Source: UBA3478 sp964217345
GTDB lineage: Bacteria > Bacteroidota > Bacteroidia > Flavobacteriales > Flavobacteriaceae
Assembly (NCBI GenBank): GCA_964217345.1
Contig: CAXPJI010000010.1
Coordinates: forward strand, 1-64,000
Reading direction: 5' to 3'
DNA: 64,000 nucleotides
A program made the position numbers and the translations under genes. Under the pieces are notes generated by a model. It saw only the letters and a list, made by a program, of their open reading frames with translations. It was not told the DNA's origin and made no database searches. This document shows positions 51,043-59,488 of this stretch, in pieces (within the stretch, counting starts at the first letter, position 1; each line of letters opens with the position of its first letter).

Positions 51043-51907
51043 GCTTCCTAAAATGGAAGTAAATTCCAATTAAAGAAACTAGGGCGTTAACCACGAAAAA
51101 AGATATGGATAAGGCCACAGCACCATCGGTTTCGATACCTAAGATTTGTGCTCCATAAAAGAAAGTGACCTCACGTGCACCAATGCCTCCTAGAGTTATA
51201 GGTAATACAGATACGATTGAGGAGAGGGTAAAGAGGAATAGATAACTTAGTGTATGATCTGATAGATTGAGGCCTTCAAGAAGTACCCAAGATGCTACTA
51301 TTTGTAATCCTTGAAGAACTAGAGAGTAGCCAACGGTTAGTAGTTGAGTACTTACGTTGAAAGTAGTAGATTTCTTTACAATGTAATAAGCTGATAAAGT
51401 ACCGATGATCCAAAGTTTAAAAAGGATAGTAATAGTAAATAACTGCGATATGGGCCAGGGAATAAGGGCCATAAATTGATTGCTGTTTAGTGTAAAGAAA
51501 ATTAGGCCAAAGAAGCCTAGCGCATAGAGACCACCAATTCGATCAATAAGAAGACATCCGATGATTGGTTTAATGGGTTTACTGGTCTGTTTTTGTATGG
51601 CGTAGCCTTTATAAGCATCTCCTCCAATCCCTCCGGGAAGAAAAAGATTGTAAAACATTCCCTGTAAATAGAGTTTCCAATGATACCGCGATGGCACTTC
51701 TGCGCCTATAGATTTAAATAAATTTAATAGTCTGAAGTGGGCGAGGTACTTTGAACCGAGCACTAATGTGAATGAAACAAATAGAGTAAAGGGAGGAAGG
51801 CCGCTAAGGTATTCAACGAAATCTCCCGAATTCATCGTGTTAAACACAAAATATAAAAGGAGACCGCTTACGATTACCTTTAGTGCGGTTATTGCCTTCT
51901 TTTTCAA
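51005..51907 (-). CDS. Flippase-like / lysylphosphatidylglycerol-synthase TM-domain protein (UPF0104)
   Basis: A 300-residue polytopic membrane protein with about seven to eight helices. The family signature is visible in LYLQGMFYNLFLPGGIGGDAYKGY (GxGGDxxR-like), IGCLLIDRIGGLYALG, and SIVSVLPITLGGIGAREVTFFYG. Proteins of this fold resemble the membrane half of MprF and are thought to move lipids or lipid-linked sugars; there is no transferase domain. It follows the polyprenyl-phosphate glycosyltransferase by four bases, which fits translocation of the lipid-linked sugar. Tail-to-tail overlap of 38 bases with the GT39 gene. Confidence 0.85.
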   Translation of the reverse strand: MKKKAITALKVIVSGLLLYFVFNTMNSGDFVEYLSGLPPFTLFVSFTLVLGSKYLAHFRLLNLFKSIGAEVPSRYHWKLYLQGMFYNLFLPGGIGGDAYKGYAIQKQTSKPIKPIIGCLLIDRIGGLYALGFFGLIFFTLNSNQFMALIPWPISQLFTITILFKLWIIGTLSAYYIVKKSTTFNVSTQLLTVGYSLVLQGLQIVASWVLLEGLNLSDHTLSYLFLFTLSSIVSVLPITLGGIGAREVTFFYGAQILGIETDGAVALSISFFVVNALVSLIGIYFHFRKPMVTKSLSESRE

Positions 51908-51911
51908 ACGA

Positions 51912-52880
51912 TTACCTTTGAACTTGATTCCCTATACTTACTCTGCCAATGCGATAAGGCCGCTTGTTTTGAGATTCATAATAGGTTCTGATCAGCATTT
52001 CCATGATGATACCTACAGTGAAGAGTTGTATACCTGCGAGTATAAATAGTATTCCGAAAATGAGTAACGGACGTTGCCCAATGTCGTTCCCGAAATAGAA
52101 TTTTTCTACGAGTAACCATCCGTTAATTCCCATTCCAATAAGAATGAGGAAAAATCCAAAAATTCCGAAAAGATGAATAGGACGCTGAAGATATTTTCGA
52201 ATAAACAGTAGAAGCATCATGTCTGCCACAACTTTAAAAACACGCTCTAATCCATATTTTGAAACTCCGGCATGTCTCGCGTGGTGCTTGACAGGAACTT
52301 GCTTTATTTGTGCACCCTCTAAGAAAGCTAAAAGGGTAATAAATCGGTGCATCTCACCGTAAAGATTCAAGTTCTTCGCAATATCTTTTGAGAAAACCTT
52401 CAATGCACAACCATTATCCTTGATGTCAAGACTTGTCACCTTTCTTACCAAGAAGTTGGCGACCTTAGAAGGGATGGTTTTTAACCATGAGTCTTTTCTT
52501 TTTTGACGAATACCTGTTACTAGGTCATAGTTTTCGTTGATGGCCCAATGTAACATCTCTGGAATATCTGATGGATCATTTTGTAAGTCTCCGTCCATGG
52601 TGATGATGTATTCCCCCTTGGCATAATCAATTCCAGCTGCGAGGGCTAAACTTTGCCCATAATTTTTCTTTAATTCGATCAGATGAACGGTCTCATCGCC
52701 CATCTTTTTAATAACACGAACCGTTTCATCGGTTGAAAAGTCATTAACATAAACGATCTCATAACGATAACCTTCTAAGCTTTCATGAATCTTCTCAGTG
52801 AGTAAGACTACGTTGTCCTGTTCATTGTATAACGGGACAACAATAGAGAGAAGTTGGTCGGTAATGGGGGTTTTGCTCAT
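51912..52880 (-). CDS. Polyprenyl-phosphate glycosyltransferase (DPM1/GtrB-like)
   Basis: 322 residues. The GT2 domain (about 8-235) has LSIVVPLYNEQDNVVLL, IVYVNDFSTDET, IITMDGDLQNDPSDIPEM with the DxD, DNGCALKVF and HRFITLLAF with VKHHARHAG. Two membrane helices follow at about 235-300, as in GtrB/ArnC. It should load a sugar on undecaprenyl phosphate at the cytosolic face. The GT39 enzymes nearby would use such a donor at the outer face. Cotranscribed with msrA and the flippase-like gene. Confidence 0.9.
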   Translation of the reverse strand: MSKTPITDQLLSIVVPLYNEQDNVVLLTEKIHESLEGYRYEIVYVNDFSTDETVRVIKKMGDETVHLIELKKNYGQSLALAAGIDYAKGEYIITMDGDLQNDPSDIPEMLHWAINENYDLVTGIRQKRKDSWLKTIPSKVANFLVRKVTSLDIKDNGCALKVFSKDIAKNLNLYGEMHRFITLLAFLEGAQIKQVPVKHHARHAGVSKYGLERVFKVVADMMLLLFIRKYLQRPIHLFGIFGFFLILIGMGINGWLLVEKFYFGNDIGQRPLLIFGILFILAGIQLFTVGIIMEMLIRTYYESQNKRPYRIGRVSIGNQVQR

Positions 52881-52884
52881 AAGG

Positions 52885-53520
52885 TTAGTGCTTATTATTC
52901 TCCTTCAGAAATTCGGGAAGTAAACTTTTAAACCGATTGATTCTGGGTATTGAAACGGATCGAATATAGGGGTCGTTAGGATTATTCTTTTCGTAATCTT
53001 GGTGATAGTCTTCAGCCGGATAAAAAATTTCAAAAGGAACAACCTCGGTTGCAATAGGAGCACTATAATATTGGACGATACTATCGATGTAGGATTCAAT
53101 AATCATTTTCTCTAATTCGTTTTGATAGAAAGCGATAGATCGATATTGTCTTCCTTTATCGGGTCCTTGTCGATTGACACTAGTAGGGTCATGCGAAGCG
53201 TAGTAAACACTTACCAAATCTGCAAAACTTCTCACCTTAGGGTCATAATATACGGCAACGGCCTCTGCATGTGAAGTACGGCCATAACTTACTTCGCGAT
53301 AGGTTGGGTTTTTCTCTGTTCCTCCACTATATCCTGAAATAACTTCGTATACCCCTTCGACACTCTCATAGATTGCCTCAACGCACCAAAAACATCCAGA
53401 GGCAAAATAGGCTACTGCTGCATTGTCGGGAATAGTTACGGGAGTTGTTTGTCGTTGTGTTTGACTTTGCGTTTGACAAGATTGAAGCGCTAGAAGGATG
53501 ACGAGAATGAAACGTTTCAT
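52885..53520 (-). CDS. msrA: Peptide methionine sulfoxide reductase MsrA, exported
   Basis: Reduces methionine-S-sulfoxide in proteins. A lipoprotein signal with QSC near residues 13-15 is followed by a Gln/Thr-rich linker and then the MsrA domain with the catalytic motif ASGCFWCVEAI (Cys43 region), EVISGYSGG, YEDP-like VSYGRTSHAEAV, YYASHDPTSVNRQGPDKGRQYRS and AEDYHQDYEKNNP. It likely repairs periplasmic proteins. It lies five bases upstream of the glycosyltransferase gene and two after a small membrane ORF. Confidence 0.93.
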   Translation of the reverse strand: MKRFILVILLALQSCQTQSQTQRQTTPVTIPDNAAVAYFASGCFWCVEAIYESVEGVYEVISGYSGGTEKNPTYREVSYGRTSHAEAVAVYYDPKVRSFADLVSVYYASHDPTSVNRQGPDKGRQYRSIAFYQNELEKMIIESYIDSIVQYYSAPIATEVVPFEIFYPAEDYHQDYEKNNPNDPYIRSVSIPRINRFKSLLPEFLKENNKH

Positions 53521-53522
53521 TT

Positions 53523-53675
53523 CTAGAGTTTTTTTAAAATACGTGCATTAACAAAGAGTAAGACAGAAAAAGAGAACATTAGCCAAAACCATAAATCAAA
53601 AGTAGATTCAAGCCCTCTGTTGATGGCAAGCCCAGCACTAGTTAGAATTCCTAGATAGTTAAATCTAAGAACCAT
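53523..53675 (-). CDS. Small predicted membrane protein, 50 aa
   Basis: A short frame in the gap between secA and msrA on the same strand. It starts at an ATG (53675) 34 bases after the secA stop, and its stop is two bases before the msrA ATG. The sequence reads MVLRFNYLGILTSAGLAI, a short hydrophilic turn (NRGLEST), then a helix LWFWLMFSFSVLLFVNARIL and a basic KKL end. This is a two-helix membrane pattern. No family is recognised. Position in a tight operon and hydrophobic periodicity support it, but no similarity search was possible. Confidence 0.5.
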   Translation of the reverse strand: MVLRFNYLGILTSAGLAINRGLESTFDLWFWLMFSFSVLLFVNARILKKL

Positions 53676-53709
53676 TTCACGACGTATGACAGCAATGTCT
53701 TTGATAAGG

Positions 53710-56700
53710 CTACGATTTAAGAACCCATTGCCCTGATTTCAGGAGCGGCTCGGCTTGTTTAAATTTCACTTCTTTTTCTTCTCCACTTAATGGATTCAGA
53801 ATAATAACTTTTTCGTTTCTACCAATTTTTGGTTGTTGACGAACAACGGTTTCTACTTTTGGACTTGTCCTTGTAGCAGATGCGCCGGCAGCACGATTTT
53901 GACTCGCCAACTCATCGCTGTTTAATACTTCCTCTTTAGAAAGATTTAGTTTTTCTCGTTTAGGTTGTTGTACTTTCGAAGCATCTCTAACTCCTTCAGG
54001 GCTTTTAGTAGGGATTCCTGCTTTGAATAAGAAGCTGATTAAATCTCGATTAACACTATCAATCATCGTTCTAAACAACTCAAATGCCTCAAATTTATAG
54101 ATCAGAAGAGGATCTTTCTGTTCATGAACCGCTAGTTGCACCGATTGCTTTAACTCATCCATTTTACGTAAATGGTTCTTCCAAGCTTCATCAATTAGTG
54201 CTAATGCAATGTTCTTTTCAAAGTCTGAAATCAGTGATTTACCCTTTGATTCAAAAGCCTTCTCTAAATCGGTAATGATTTGAAGGGTACGATTACCATC
54301 GGTGAATGGAACCACAATTCGCTTGAATTGATTATTTAGGTTTTTGAATACTTCCTCAATAACAGGAAACGCCTGATTTGCACTTCTCGCTAACTGATCG
54401 TTATATGCCTTAAATGCTTTTTGATAAAGCTTCTGTGACAGTTCGGTTATTGAGCCTTTATCGAATTCTGTTTCACTGATTGCTTCAATAATGCCGAAGA
54501 CTTGAATACAGTCATAGCTAAACTGTTTATAATCAGAAGAATTCTTCGCCTGTTCTACAATGGATTCAGCAGTATCGAAAATCATATTGGCGATATCTAC
54601 CTTCAATCGCTCACCAAATAGAGCGTGTTTTCTGCGTTTGTAAATGACCTCTCTCTGAGCGTTCATTACATCATCATACTCAAGAAGTCGTTTACGAATT
54701 CCAAAGTTATTTTCTTCCACTTTCTTTTGGGCGCGCTCAATGGATTTAGTCATCATGCTATGCTGAATAACCTCACCTTCTTCGAGTCCCATTCGGTCCA
54801 TGATCTTCGCCATTCGCTCAGAACCAAATAAACGCATCAAATTATCTTCTAGAGAAACATAGAACTGTGAACTTCCTGGGTCTCCCTGTCGTCCTGAACG
54901 ACCTCGAAGCTGCCTGTCAACTCGACGGGAATCATGTCTTTCTGTTCCAATAATTGCTAAACCACCCGATTGCTTTACCTCCTCTGAGAGCTTAATGTCG
55001 GTTCCACGACCTGCCATATTTGTCGCTATGGTTACTACTCCCGGGTTTCCAGCTTCGGCAACAATATCTGCCTCCTTTTGGTGTAGCTTTGCGTTGAGTA
55101 CGTTGTGTTTTATTTTCCTAACGCTCAACAACTTAGAAAGTAATTCTGAGATTTCTACCGAAGTCGTACCAATAAGTACAGGTCTTTTTTGCTCGGACAG
55201 TTTTATAACCTCCTCGATAATTGCATTGTACTTTTCTCGTTTTGTCTTGTAGATCAGATCATCTCGGTCTTCTCTCGCGATCGGACGATGGGTAGGGATT
55301 TCAACCACGTCTAATTGGTAAATTTCCCAGAATTCCCCTGCTTCAGTTACTGCAGTACCGGTCATTCCTGACAACTTGTGGTACATTCTGAAATAATTCT
55401 GAAGAGTAACGGTTGCAAAGGTCTGTGTAAGAGCCTCAATTTTTACCTTTTCCTTGGCTTCGATCGCTTGGTGTAGGCCATCAGAATAGCGACGACCTTC
55501 CATAATACGACCGGTTTGTTCATCGACAATCTTAACTTTATTGTCGATCACTACATATTCTACATCTTTTTCGAATAGGGTATACGCCTTAAGCAGTTGA
55601 GTTAGCGTGTGGATTCGCTCACTTTTTACTGAGAAATCACTAAAGAGCACTTTCTTACGATCGGCTTCTTCCTCAATAGATAGGCCGGCACTTTCGATCT
55701 TAGCGATTTCACTTCCGATATCAGGGAGAATAAAGAAATGTTCGTCCTGGCCGGTAGATAAGGTCTGAATCCCTTTTTCAGTAAGTTCGATCTGATTGGT
55801 TTTTTCATCAATAGTGAACCAAAGGTCAGCGTCAACCTTTGCCATTTCTTTACCATTATCCTGTAGGTAAAGACTTTCAGTTTTTTGTAGAAGTTGCTTT
55901 ACGCCTTCCTCACTCAAAAACTTGATGAGCGCTTTGTTCTTTGGAAGACCTCGATGCACTTGTAACAGTTTAAACCCACCTAAGGTAGTTTCACCACTCT
56001 GAATGAGCTTTTTAGCCTCTACTAATAGATTCGTTAGGTAGCTTCGTTGCTGTTGTACGAGATCTGCGACTACTGGTCTTAAAGCGTCAAATTCATGGCG
56101 TTCTCCTTCTGGCACTGGTCCTGAAATGATCAGTGGAGTTCGTGCATCATCTACAAGTACAGAATCAACCTCATCGACGATTGCATAATGTGGCTTTCTC
56201 TGAACGAGATCAGTAGGTTGATGTGCCATGTTATCTCTTAGGTAATCAAACCCAAATTCGTTGTTGGTACCATAAGTGATATCTGCAGTATAAGCCGCCT
56301 TTCGTTCAGCAGAGTTTGGTTGGTGAAGATCAATACAATCAACGCTTAATCCGTGGAATTCAAAAATGGGTGCCATCCATTGACTATCTCGTTTTGCTAG
56401 ATAATCGTTCACTGTTACTAAATGAACCCCTCTGCCGGTTAAAGCATTTAAGAATACAGGAAGGGTAGCTACTAAGGTTTTACCTTCTCCGGTTTGCATT
56501 TCGGCAATTTTACCTTGATGCAGAACGATACCTCCAATGAGCTGAACATCGTAATGCACCATATCCCAAACTACTTCTTTCCCAGCAGCATTCCATGAAT
56601 TCTTCCAGATCGCTTGTTCACCTTCAATAGTTACATATTCTTTTCTGGCCGAAAGCTCTCGATCGAAAATAGAGGCCGATACGGATAGATTTTGGTTCTC

Positions 56701-57072
56701 CTTAAATCTTTTTGCAGTTTCTCTAACCAAAGCAAAAGCCTTGGGTAAAAGATCGTTTAGAACCTCTTGCTCTTTTTCAATTTTAGAGCCTTCCAAAGTG
56801 TCTATCTCTTGGTAAAGCGCTTCACGCGCATCAATATCCTCGGTTACTTCAATTTGCTGTTCAAGAGCATTTATTTCTTCTGTAATCGAAGCGGTAGCCT
56901 CTTTGATCTCTTTCTTGAAATTCGCTGATTGTGTTCTTAGCCCGTCTAAGTCAAAGTTTTCAAGTTCTTTTTCAGCCTCTTTAACCGCTTCGACTAGGGG
57001 TCTCAACGATTTTACATCCTTTTCTGATTTATCTCCGACGAATACTTTTAAAATCTTGTTTACGATCCCCAT
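53710..57072 (-). CDS. secA: Preprotein translocase ATPase SecA
   Basis: The motor that pushes preproteins through SecYEG. The 1120-residue protein has Walker A MQTGEGKTLVATLP, DEVDSVLVDDARTPLIISG, the preprotein-crosslinking and helicase motif regions, NMAGRGTDIKL and GTERHDSRRVDRQLRGRSGRQGDPG. It is longer than E. coli SecA (901), through insertions of the kind usual in Bacteroidota. The C terminus (PRTSPK-type linker, then VIILNPLSGEEKEVKFKQAEPLLKSGQWVLKS) lacks the CxCxSG zinc tail that binds SecB in Proteobacteria. It begins after the DUF2795 terminator; its own promoter is not clear. Confidence 0.98.
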   Translation of the reverse strand: MGIVNKILKVFVGDKSEKDVKSLRPLVEAVKEAEKELENFDLDGLRTQSANFKKEIKEATASITEEINALEQQIEVTEDIDAREALYQEIDTLEGSKIEKEQEVLNDLLPKAFALVRETAKRFKENQNLSVSASIFDRELSARKEYVTIEGEQAIWKNSWNAAGKEVVWDMVHYDVQLIGGIVLHQGKIAEMQTGEGKTLVATLPVFLNALTGRGVHLVTVNDYLAKRDSQWMAPIFEFHGLSVDCIDLHQPNSAERKAAYTADITYGTNNEFGFDYLRDNMAHQPTDLVQRKPHYAIVDEVDSVLVDDARTPLIISGPVPEGERHEFDALRPVVADLVQQQRSYLTNLLVEAKKLIQSGETTLGGFKLLQVHRGLPKNKALIKFLSEEGVKQLLQKTESLYLQDNGKEMAKVDADLWFTIDEKTNQIELTEKGIQTLSTGQDEHFFILPDIGSEIAKIESAGLSIEEEADRKKVLFSDFSVKSERIHTLTQLLKAYTLFEKDVEYVVIDNKVKIVDEQTGRIMEGRRYSDGLHQAIEAKEKVKIEALTQTFATVTLQNYFRMYHKLSGMTGTAVTEAGEFWEIYQLDVVEIPTHRPIAREDRDDLIYKTKREKYNAIIEEVIKLSEQKRPVLIGTTSVEISELLSKLLSVRKIKHNVLNAKLHQKEADIVAEAGNPGVVTIATNMAGRGTDIKLSEEVKQSGGLAIIGTERHDSRRVDRQLRGRSGRQGDPGSSQFYVSLEDNLMRLFGSERMAKIMDRMGLEEGEVIQHSMMTKSIERAQKKVEENNFGIRKRLLEYDDVMNAQREVIYKRRKHALFGERLKVDIANMIFDTAESIVEQAKNSSDYKQFSYDCIQVFGIIEAISETEFDKGSITELSQKLYQKAFKAYNDQLARSANQAFPVIEEVFKNLNNQFKRIVVPFTDGNRTLQIITDLEKAFESKGKSLISDFEKNIALALIDEAWKNHLRKMDELKQSVQLAVHEQKDPLLIYKFEAFELFRTMIDSVNRDLISFLFKAGIPTKSPEGVRDASKVQQPKREKLNLSKEEVLNSDELASQNRAAGASATRTSPKVETVVRQQPKIGRNEKVIILNPLSGEEKEVKFKQAEPLLKSGQWVLKS

Positions 57073-57112
57073 GTTTCTTTCTTTCGCGTACTTATTGTAG
57101 TGACGATAAATT

Positions 57113-57141
57113 TAATTAAAAAAGCCTCTTGTGGAGGCTTT
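57113..57141 (-). terminator. Terminator after the DUF2795 gene
   Basis: On the minus strand AAGCCTC-CACAA-GAGGCTT is followed by TTTTTTAATT. It lies between the DUF2795 stop (57168) and the secA start (57072), so secA needs its own promoter in the remaining 40 bases. Confidence 0.85.
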
Positions 57142-57167
57142 GATTGAAGTGTTTTCGATAAATACGA

Positions 57168-57392
57168 CTAGTATTCATCCTCATTCCAAAGGTAGTCTTC
57201 TTCAGAAGGGTAGTCAGGCCAGATTTCCTCGATTGATTCGTAAATTTCTTCGCCTTCTTCTTCCATTGACTGAAGGTTTTCAACAACCTCAAGAGGTGCA
57301 CCTGTTCTAATGGCATAGTCGATAAGCTCATCCTTGGTAGCAGGCCAAGGCGCATCACTTAAATAAGAGGCAAGTTCTAACGTCCAGTACAT
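57168..57392 (-). CDS. DUF2795 protein, 74 aa
   Basis: A short acidic protein of the DUF2795 family, conserved at high identity in Bacteroidota. MYWTLELASYLSDAPWPATKDELIDYAIRTGAPLEVVENLQ is the diagnostic region, followed by IYESIEEIWPDYPSEEDYLWNEDEY. The first part has a winged-helix-like pattern as in other DUF2795 members; the role is unknown. It stands alone, with its own -7 box and its own terminator. Confidence 0.9.
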   Translation of the reverse strand: MYWTLELASYLSDAPWPATKDELIDYAIRTGAPLEVVENLQSMEEEGEEIYESIEEIWPDYPSEEDYLWNEDEY

Positions 57393-57415
57393 ATATTTTT
57401 AGGTTTAATTTTTTG

Positions 57416-57423
57416 CAAAAATA
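57416..57423 (-). promoter_or_regulatory. -7 box TATTTTTG for the DUF2795 gene
   Basis: Full TAnnTTTG match followed by C on the minus strand, 23 bases before the ATG at 57392. The TTG is preceded by no clear -33 element within 25 bases. Confidence 0.55.
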
Positions 57424-57477
57424 GAAGTTCGATTGTATCTACCTACTCCTTTTCAAAAAATCGTTGTTAAATATTGG

Positions 57478-57603
57478 TTAATCTCTTTGCTTGTCCTTTA
57501 AAAACCGACGTTCTCGGCGTTTTTTATTTCTTCTTTTCATTTGAATAAGAAGAAATAAATAGACCACGACAAGCGCACCTAGTAAGAAATAAAAATTCTG
57601 CAT
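57478..57603 (-). CDS. Small single-pass membrane protein, 41 aa
   Basis: A short frame that begins with ATG at 57603, seven bases after the DUF4105 stop on the same strand. MQNFYFLLGALVVVYLFLLIQ is a membrane helix. The rest is strongly basic: MKRRNKKRRERRFLKDKQRD. This positive-inside single-pass form is a common pattern for real small membrane proteins, and is unlikely for chance sequence in this AT-rich gap. No family is recognised. It may be cotranscribed with the DUF4105 gene. Confidence 0.6.
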   Translation of the reverse strand: MQNFYFLLGALVVVYLFLLIQMKRRNKKRRERRFLKDKQRD

Positions 57604-57610
57604 ATCTGAT

Positions 57611-58750
57611 CTATCTTCGAGTATGTTCAGCTCTGCGAATATATAAGATTCCCAGACTAATGGCCAATAGTATAGCCGTTGTTCCTATTTCCTGTGCCCT
57701 AGTGATTTGAATAATAACAGCAAAGAGCGCGCTAATCGCTAGACCTAACCAAATCAGTCTTTTGTTGTATACCACCCCTAGAATAGCTAATGGGTTAATC
57801 CAGAGGATATTGAAATTATTTTTAGTAGCAAGGTGTTCTGTTCCTAACATCATGAAAACTAAAAATATTCCGGTAATACTGAGGACACCGAATAATAAGT
57901 GCTCCAATTTATCAAGAATTGGAGATGGAGCCTTGGGCCAAATTCGAAAGAATGAAAAGATCAAAAACAGGATGGCTACAAAAAAGGGTGAAGTGAAAAA
58001 GCTGTTGTTTTTTGATTTGAAATAACGCACCACAAGATTCTTTTCGTTTTCTATTAGCAATTCTTCACCGAGCCGGGCACTACTCATTTTTTTATACAAA
58101 TAATCAGGTAAAAACAGCGTTTGCGTACTGGTAATTAGGCGATCTACCGCACTTCCTAGTATCAAGGTAATGCCAAACCGATTCCAAGAGTTGGGATCTA
58201 AATATTCATTGATTAATTTTCGATAAGTGGTTTTCGCATTGATTTCATCTGCATAAGTAATCTTTAATCCTGTTGCCGAGCTAATGATTTCAGGAATTTT
58301 GGTGGCGCAATTATTCTCTAGAAATTCATAGCGATAGAAACGATTTTCAGGAAGTAATGCCTCATTGAGCGCATCGTAAAGTTTCTGTTTTTGGGTTGAA
58401 TTCAGATTTAACTTTTGTTCGATCACTCCTCGTCCATAGTATTGGTAATAGTTAGCGAATTGAATAAAACTTGAGGTAGATAGAAAGTAATCGAGCTCGC
58501 CTTTAAGAAACTTTAGGTAAAAGTTAGGAGCTTCGAAATCAAACGTTCCGTAATTAAAAACGATGTCTAATCCTTGATAATGATCTTTAACCCGAATGGC
58601 CGAATGGCCGAATGCGGCATGAAGCTCTGGCCCAGGACTACAAGTAAGTAAGCTTATACTTGATTCTTCAGATAACTGAATTTGGCCTAGGGTCGTTTGA
58701 AATGAACCGCAGGTGATTAGAAGAAGTAGAGTTCTTAGGAATCGCATCAT
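57611..58750 (-). CDS. DUF4105 membrane protein (possible Lnb-type lipoprotein N-acyltransferase)
   Basis: A 379-residue protein with a signal peptide (1-22), an N-terminal soluble DUF4105 domain and about five membrane helices at 235-370. The soluble domain carries HAAFGHSAIRV (His49), VFNYGTFDFEAPNFYLKFLKGELDYFL, and NNCATKIPEIIS with Cys148, a His/Cys pair of the NlpC/P60-like type. DUF4105 proteins of Bacteroides have recently been linked to lipoprotein N-acylation (Lnb), as I recall. That would fit an enzyme that acts on mature lipoproteins at the periplasmic side. The assignment is from family membership only. Confidence 0.8.
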   Translation of the reverse strand: MMRFLRTLLLLITCGSFQTTLGQIQLSEESSISLLTCSPGPELHAAFGHSAIRVKDHYQGLDIVFNYGTFDFEAPNFYLKFLKGELDYFLSTSSFIQFANYYQYYGRGVIEQKLNLNSTQKQKLYDALNEALLPENRFYRYEFLENNCATKIPEIISSATGLKITYADEINAKTTYRKLINEYLDPNSWNRFGITLILGSAVDRLITSTQTLFLPDYLYKKMSSARLGEELLIENEKNLVVRYFKSKNNSFFTSPFFVAILFLIFSFFRIWPKAPSPILDKLEHLLFGVLSITGIFLVFMMLGTEHLATKNNFNILWINPLAILGVVYNKRLIWLGLAISALFAVIIQITRAQEIGTTAILLAISLGILYIRRAEHTRR

Positions 58751-58786
58751 AATTCAAATATAGAAAATGCAGTGCCCATAAAAATG

Positions 58787-58794
58787 TACATTTA
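58787..58794 (+). promoter_or_regulatory. -7 box TACATTTA for pssA
   Basis: Seven of eight matches to TAnnTTTG, 19 bases before the ATG at 58814. It lies inside the longer reading frame that begins at a GTG (58772) and argues against that start. Confidence 0.45.
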
Positions 58795-58813
58795 CAGACG
58801 AATTCAATATTTG

Positions 58814-59488
58814 ATGCGCAAATCGATCCCTAATTTAATCACCCTTTTGAATGCCTTGTGCGGATGGTTAGCCATTTACTATTCGAGTAAAGGAGTCTTT
58901 GATTATGCCACCATATTATTAGTAATCGCAGCCGTATTTGATTTTCTTGATGGTTTTCTGGCCAAACGTTTAAACGCCTTTTCAGAGGAGGGAGCTTTAC
59001 TTGACTCTATGGCTGATTTAATCAGTTTTGGTGCGGCACCTGCACTTTTTGTTTTATTCCGATTTGAATCTTCAGAGTATTTTATACCCTTATTGATTAG
59101 TTCAGGTTTTTTGTTTGCCTGTGCACTATGGCGACTCGTTCGATATACCCTTCATGCTGCAGAGACTAAGCCGTATTTCGAGGGTATGCCAACTCCAGCG
59201 ATGACTTTGAGTATCATTGGCACTTCTTATTTTTTAACTTCCTTAACCTCTTTAGATCATAGTCAAGAGGTCATAGCTATCGTAGTGTTGTCTGTGGTTT
59301 TAGGTCTTTGGATGATCAGTAAAATACCAACATTGAGTTTTAAAGTGAATCAATGGTCTTTCTCTGAAAATTGGCAGCGTTACTCCTTTGTGGCAGTAGC
59401 TTTTGTCGGGTTGGTATTTCTGGGTATTTCAGGCGTGCCTGTAGCATTAGGAGCTTACCTGCTATTTTCCCTTTTCCTCAAAAGCTAA
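58814..59488 (+). CDS. pssA: CDP-diacylglycerol-serine O-phosphatidyltransferase
   Basis: Makes phosphatidylserine, the precursor of phosphatidylethanolamine. The 224-residue membrane protein starts MRKSIPNLITLLNALCGWLAI, the family pattern, then the CDP-alcohol phosphotransferase motif DFLDGFLAKRLNAFSEEGALLDSMAD (Asp43, Asp46, Gly60, Asp64, Asp68; a Lys replaces the usual Arg). A typical membrane pattern follows. The ATG at 58814 gives the family N terminus and lies after the promoter box. It overlaps lptB tail to tail by 27 bases. Confidence 0.92.
   Translation: MRKSIPNLITLLNALCGWLAIYYSSKGVFDYATILLVIAAVFDFLDGFLAKRLNAFSEEGALLDSMADLISFGAAPALFVLFRFESSEYFIPLLISSGFLFACALWRLVRYTLHAAETKPYFEGMPTPAMTLSIIGTSYFLTSLTSLDHSQEVIAIVVLSVVLGLWMISKIPTLSFKVNQWSFSENWQRYSFVAVAFVGLVFLGISGVPVALGAYLLFSLFLKS

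Noticed and set aside
53710..57072. Several 60-85 aa open frames antisense to secA (for example 54625-54831 and 54995-55252)
   Set aside because: They mirror secA codons, carry no recognisable domain, and have no promoter or coupling. They are shadows of the real gene.
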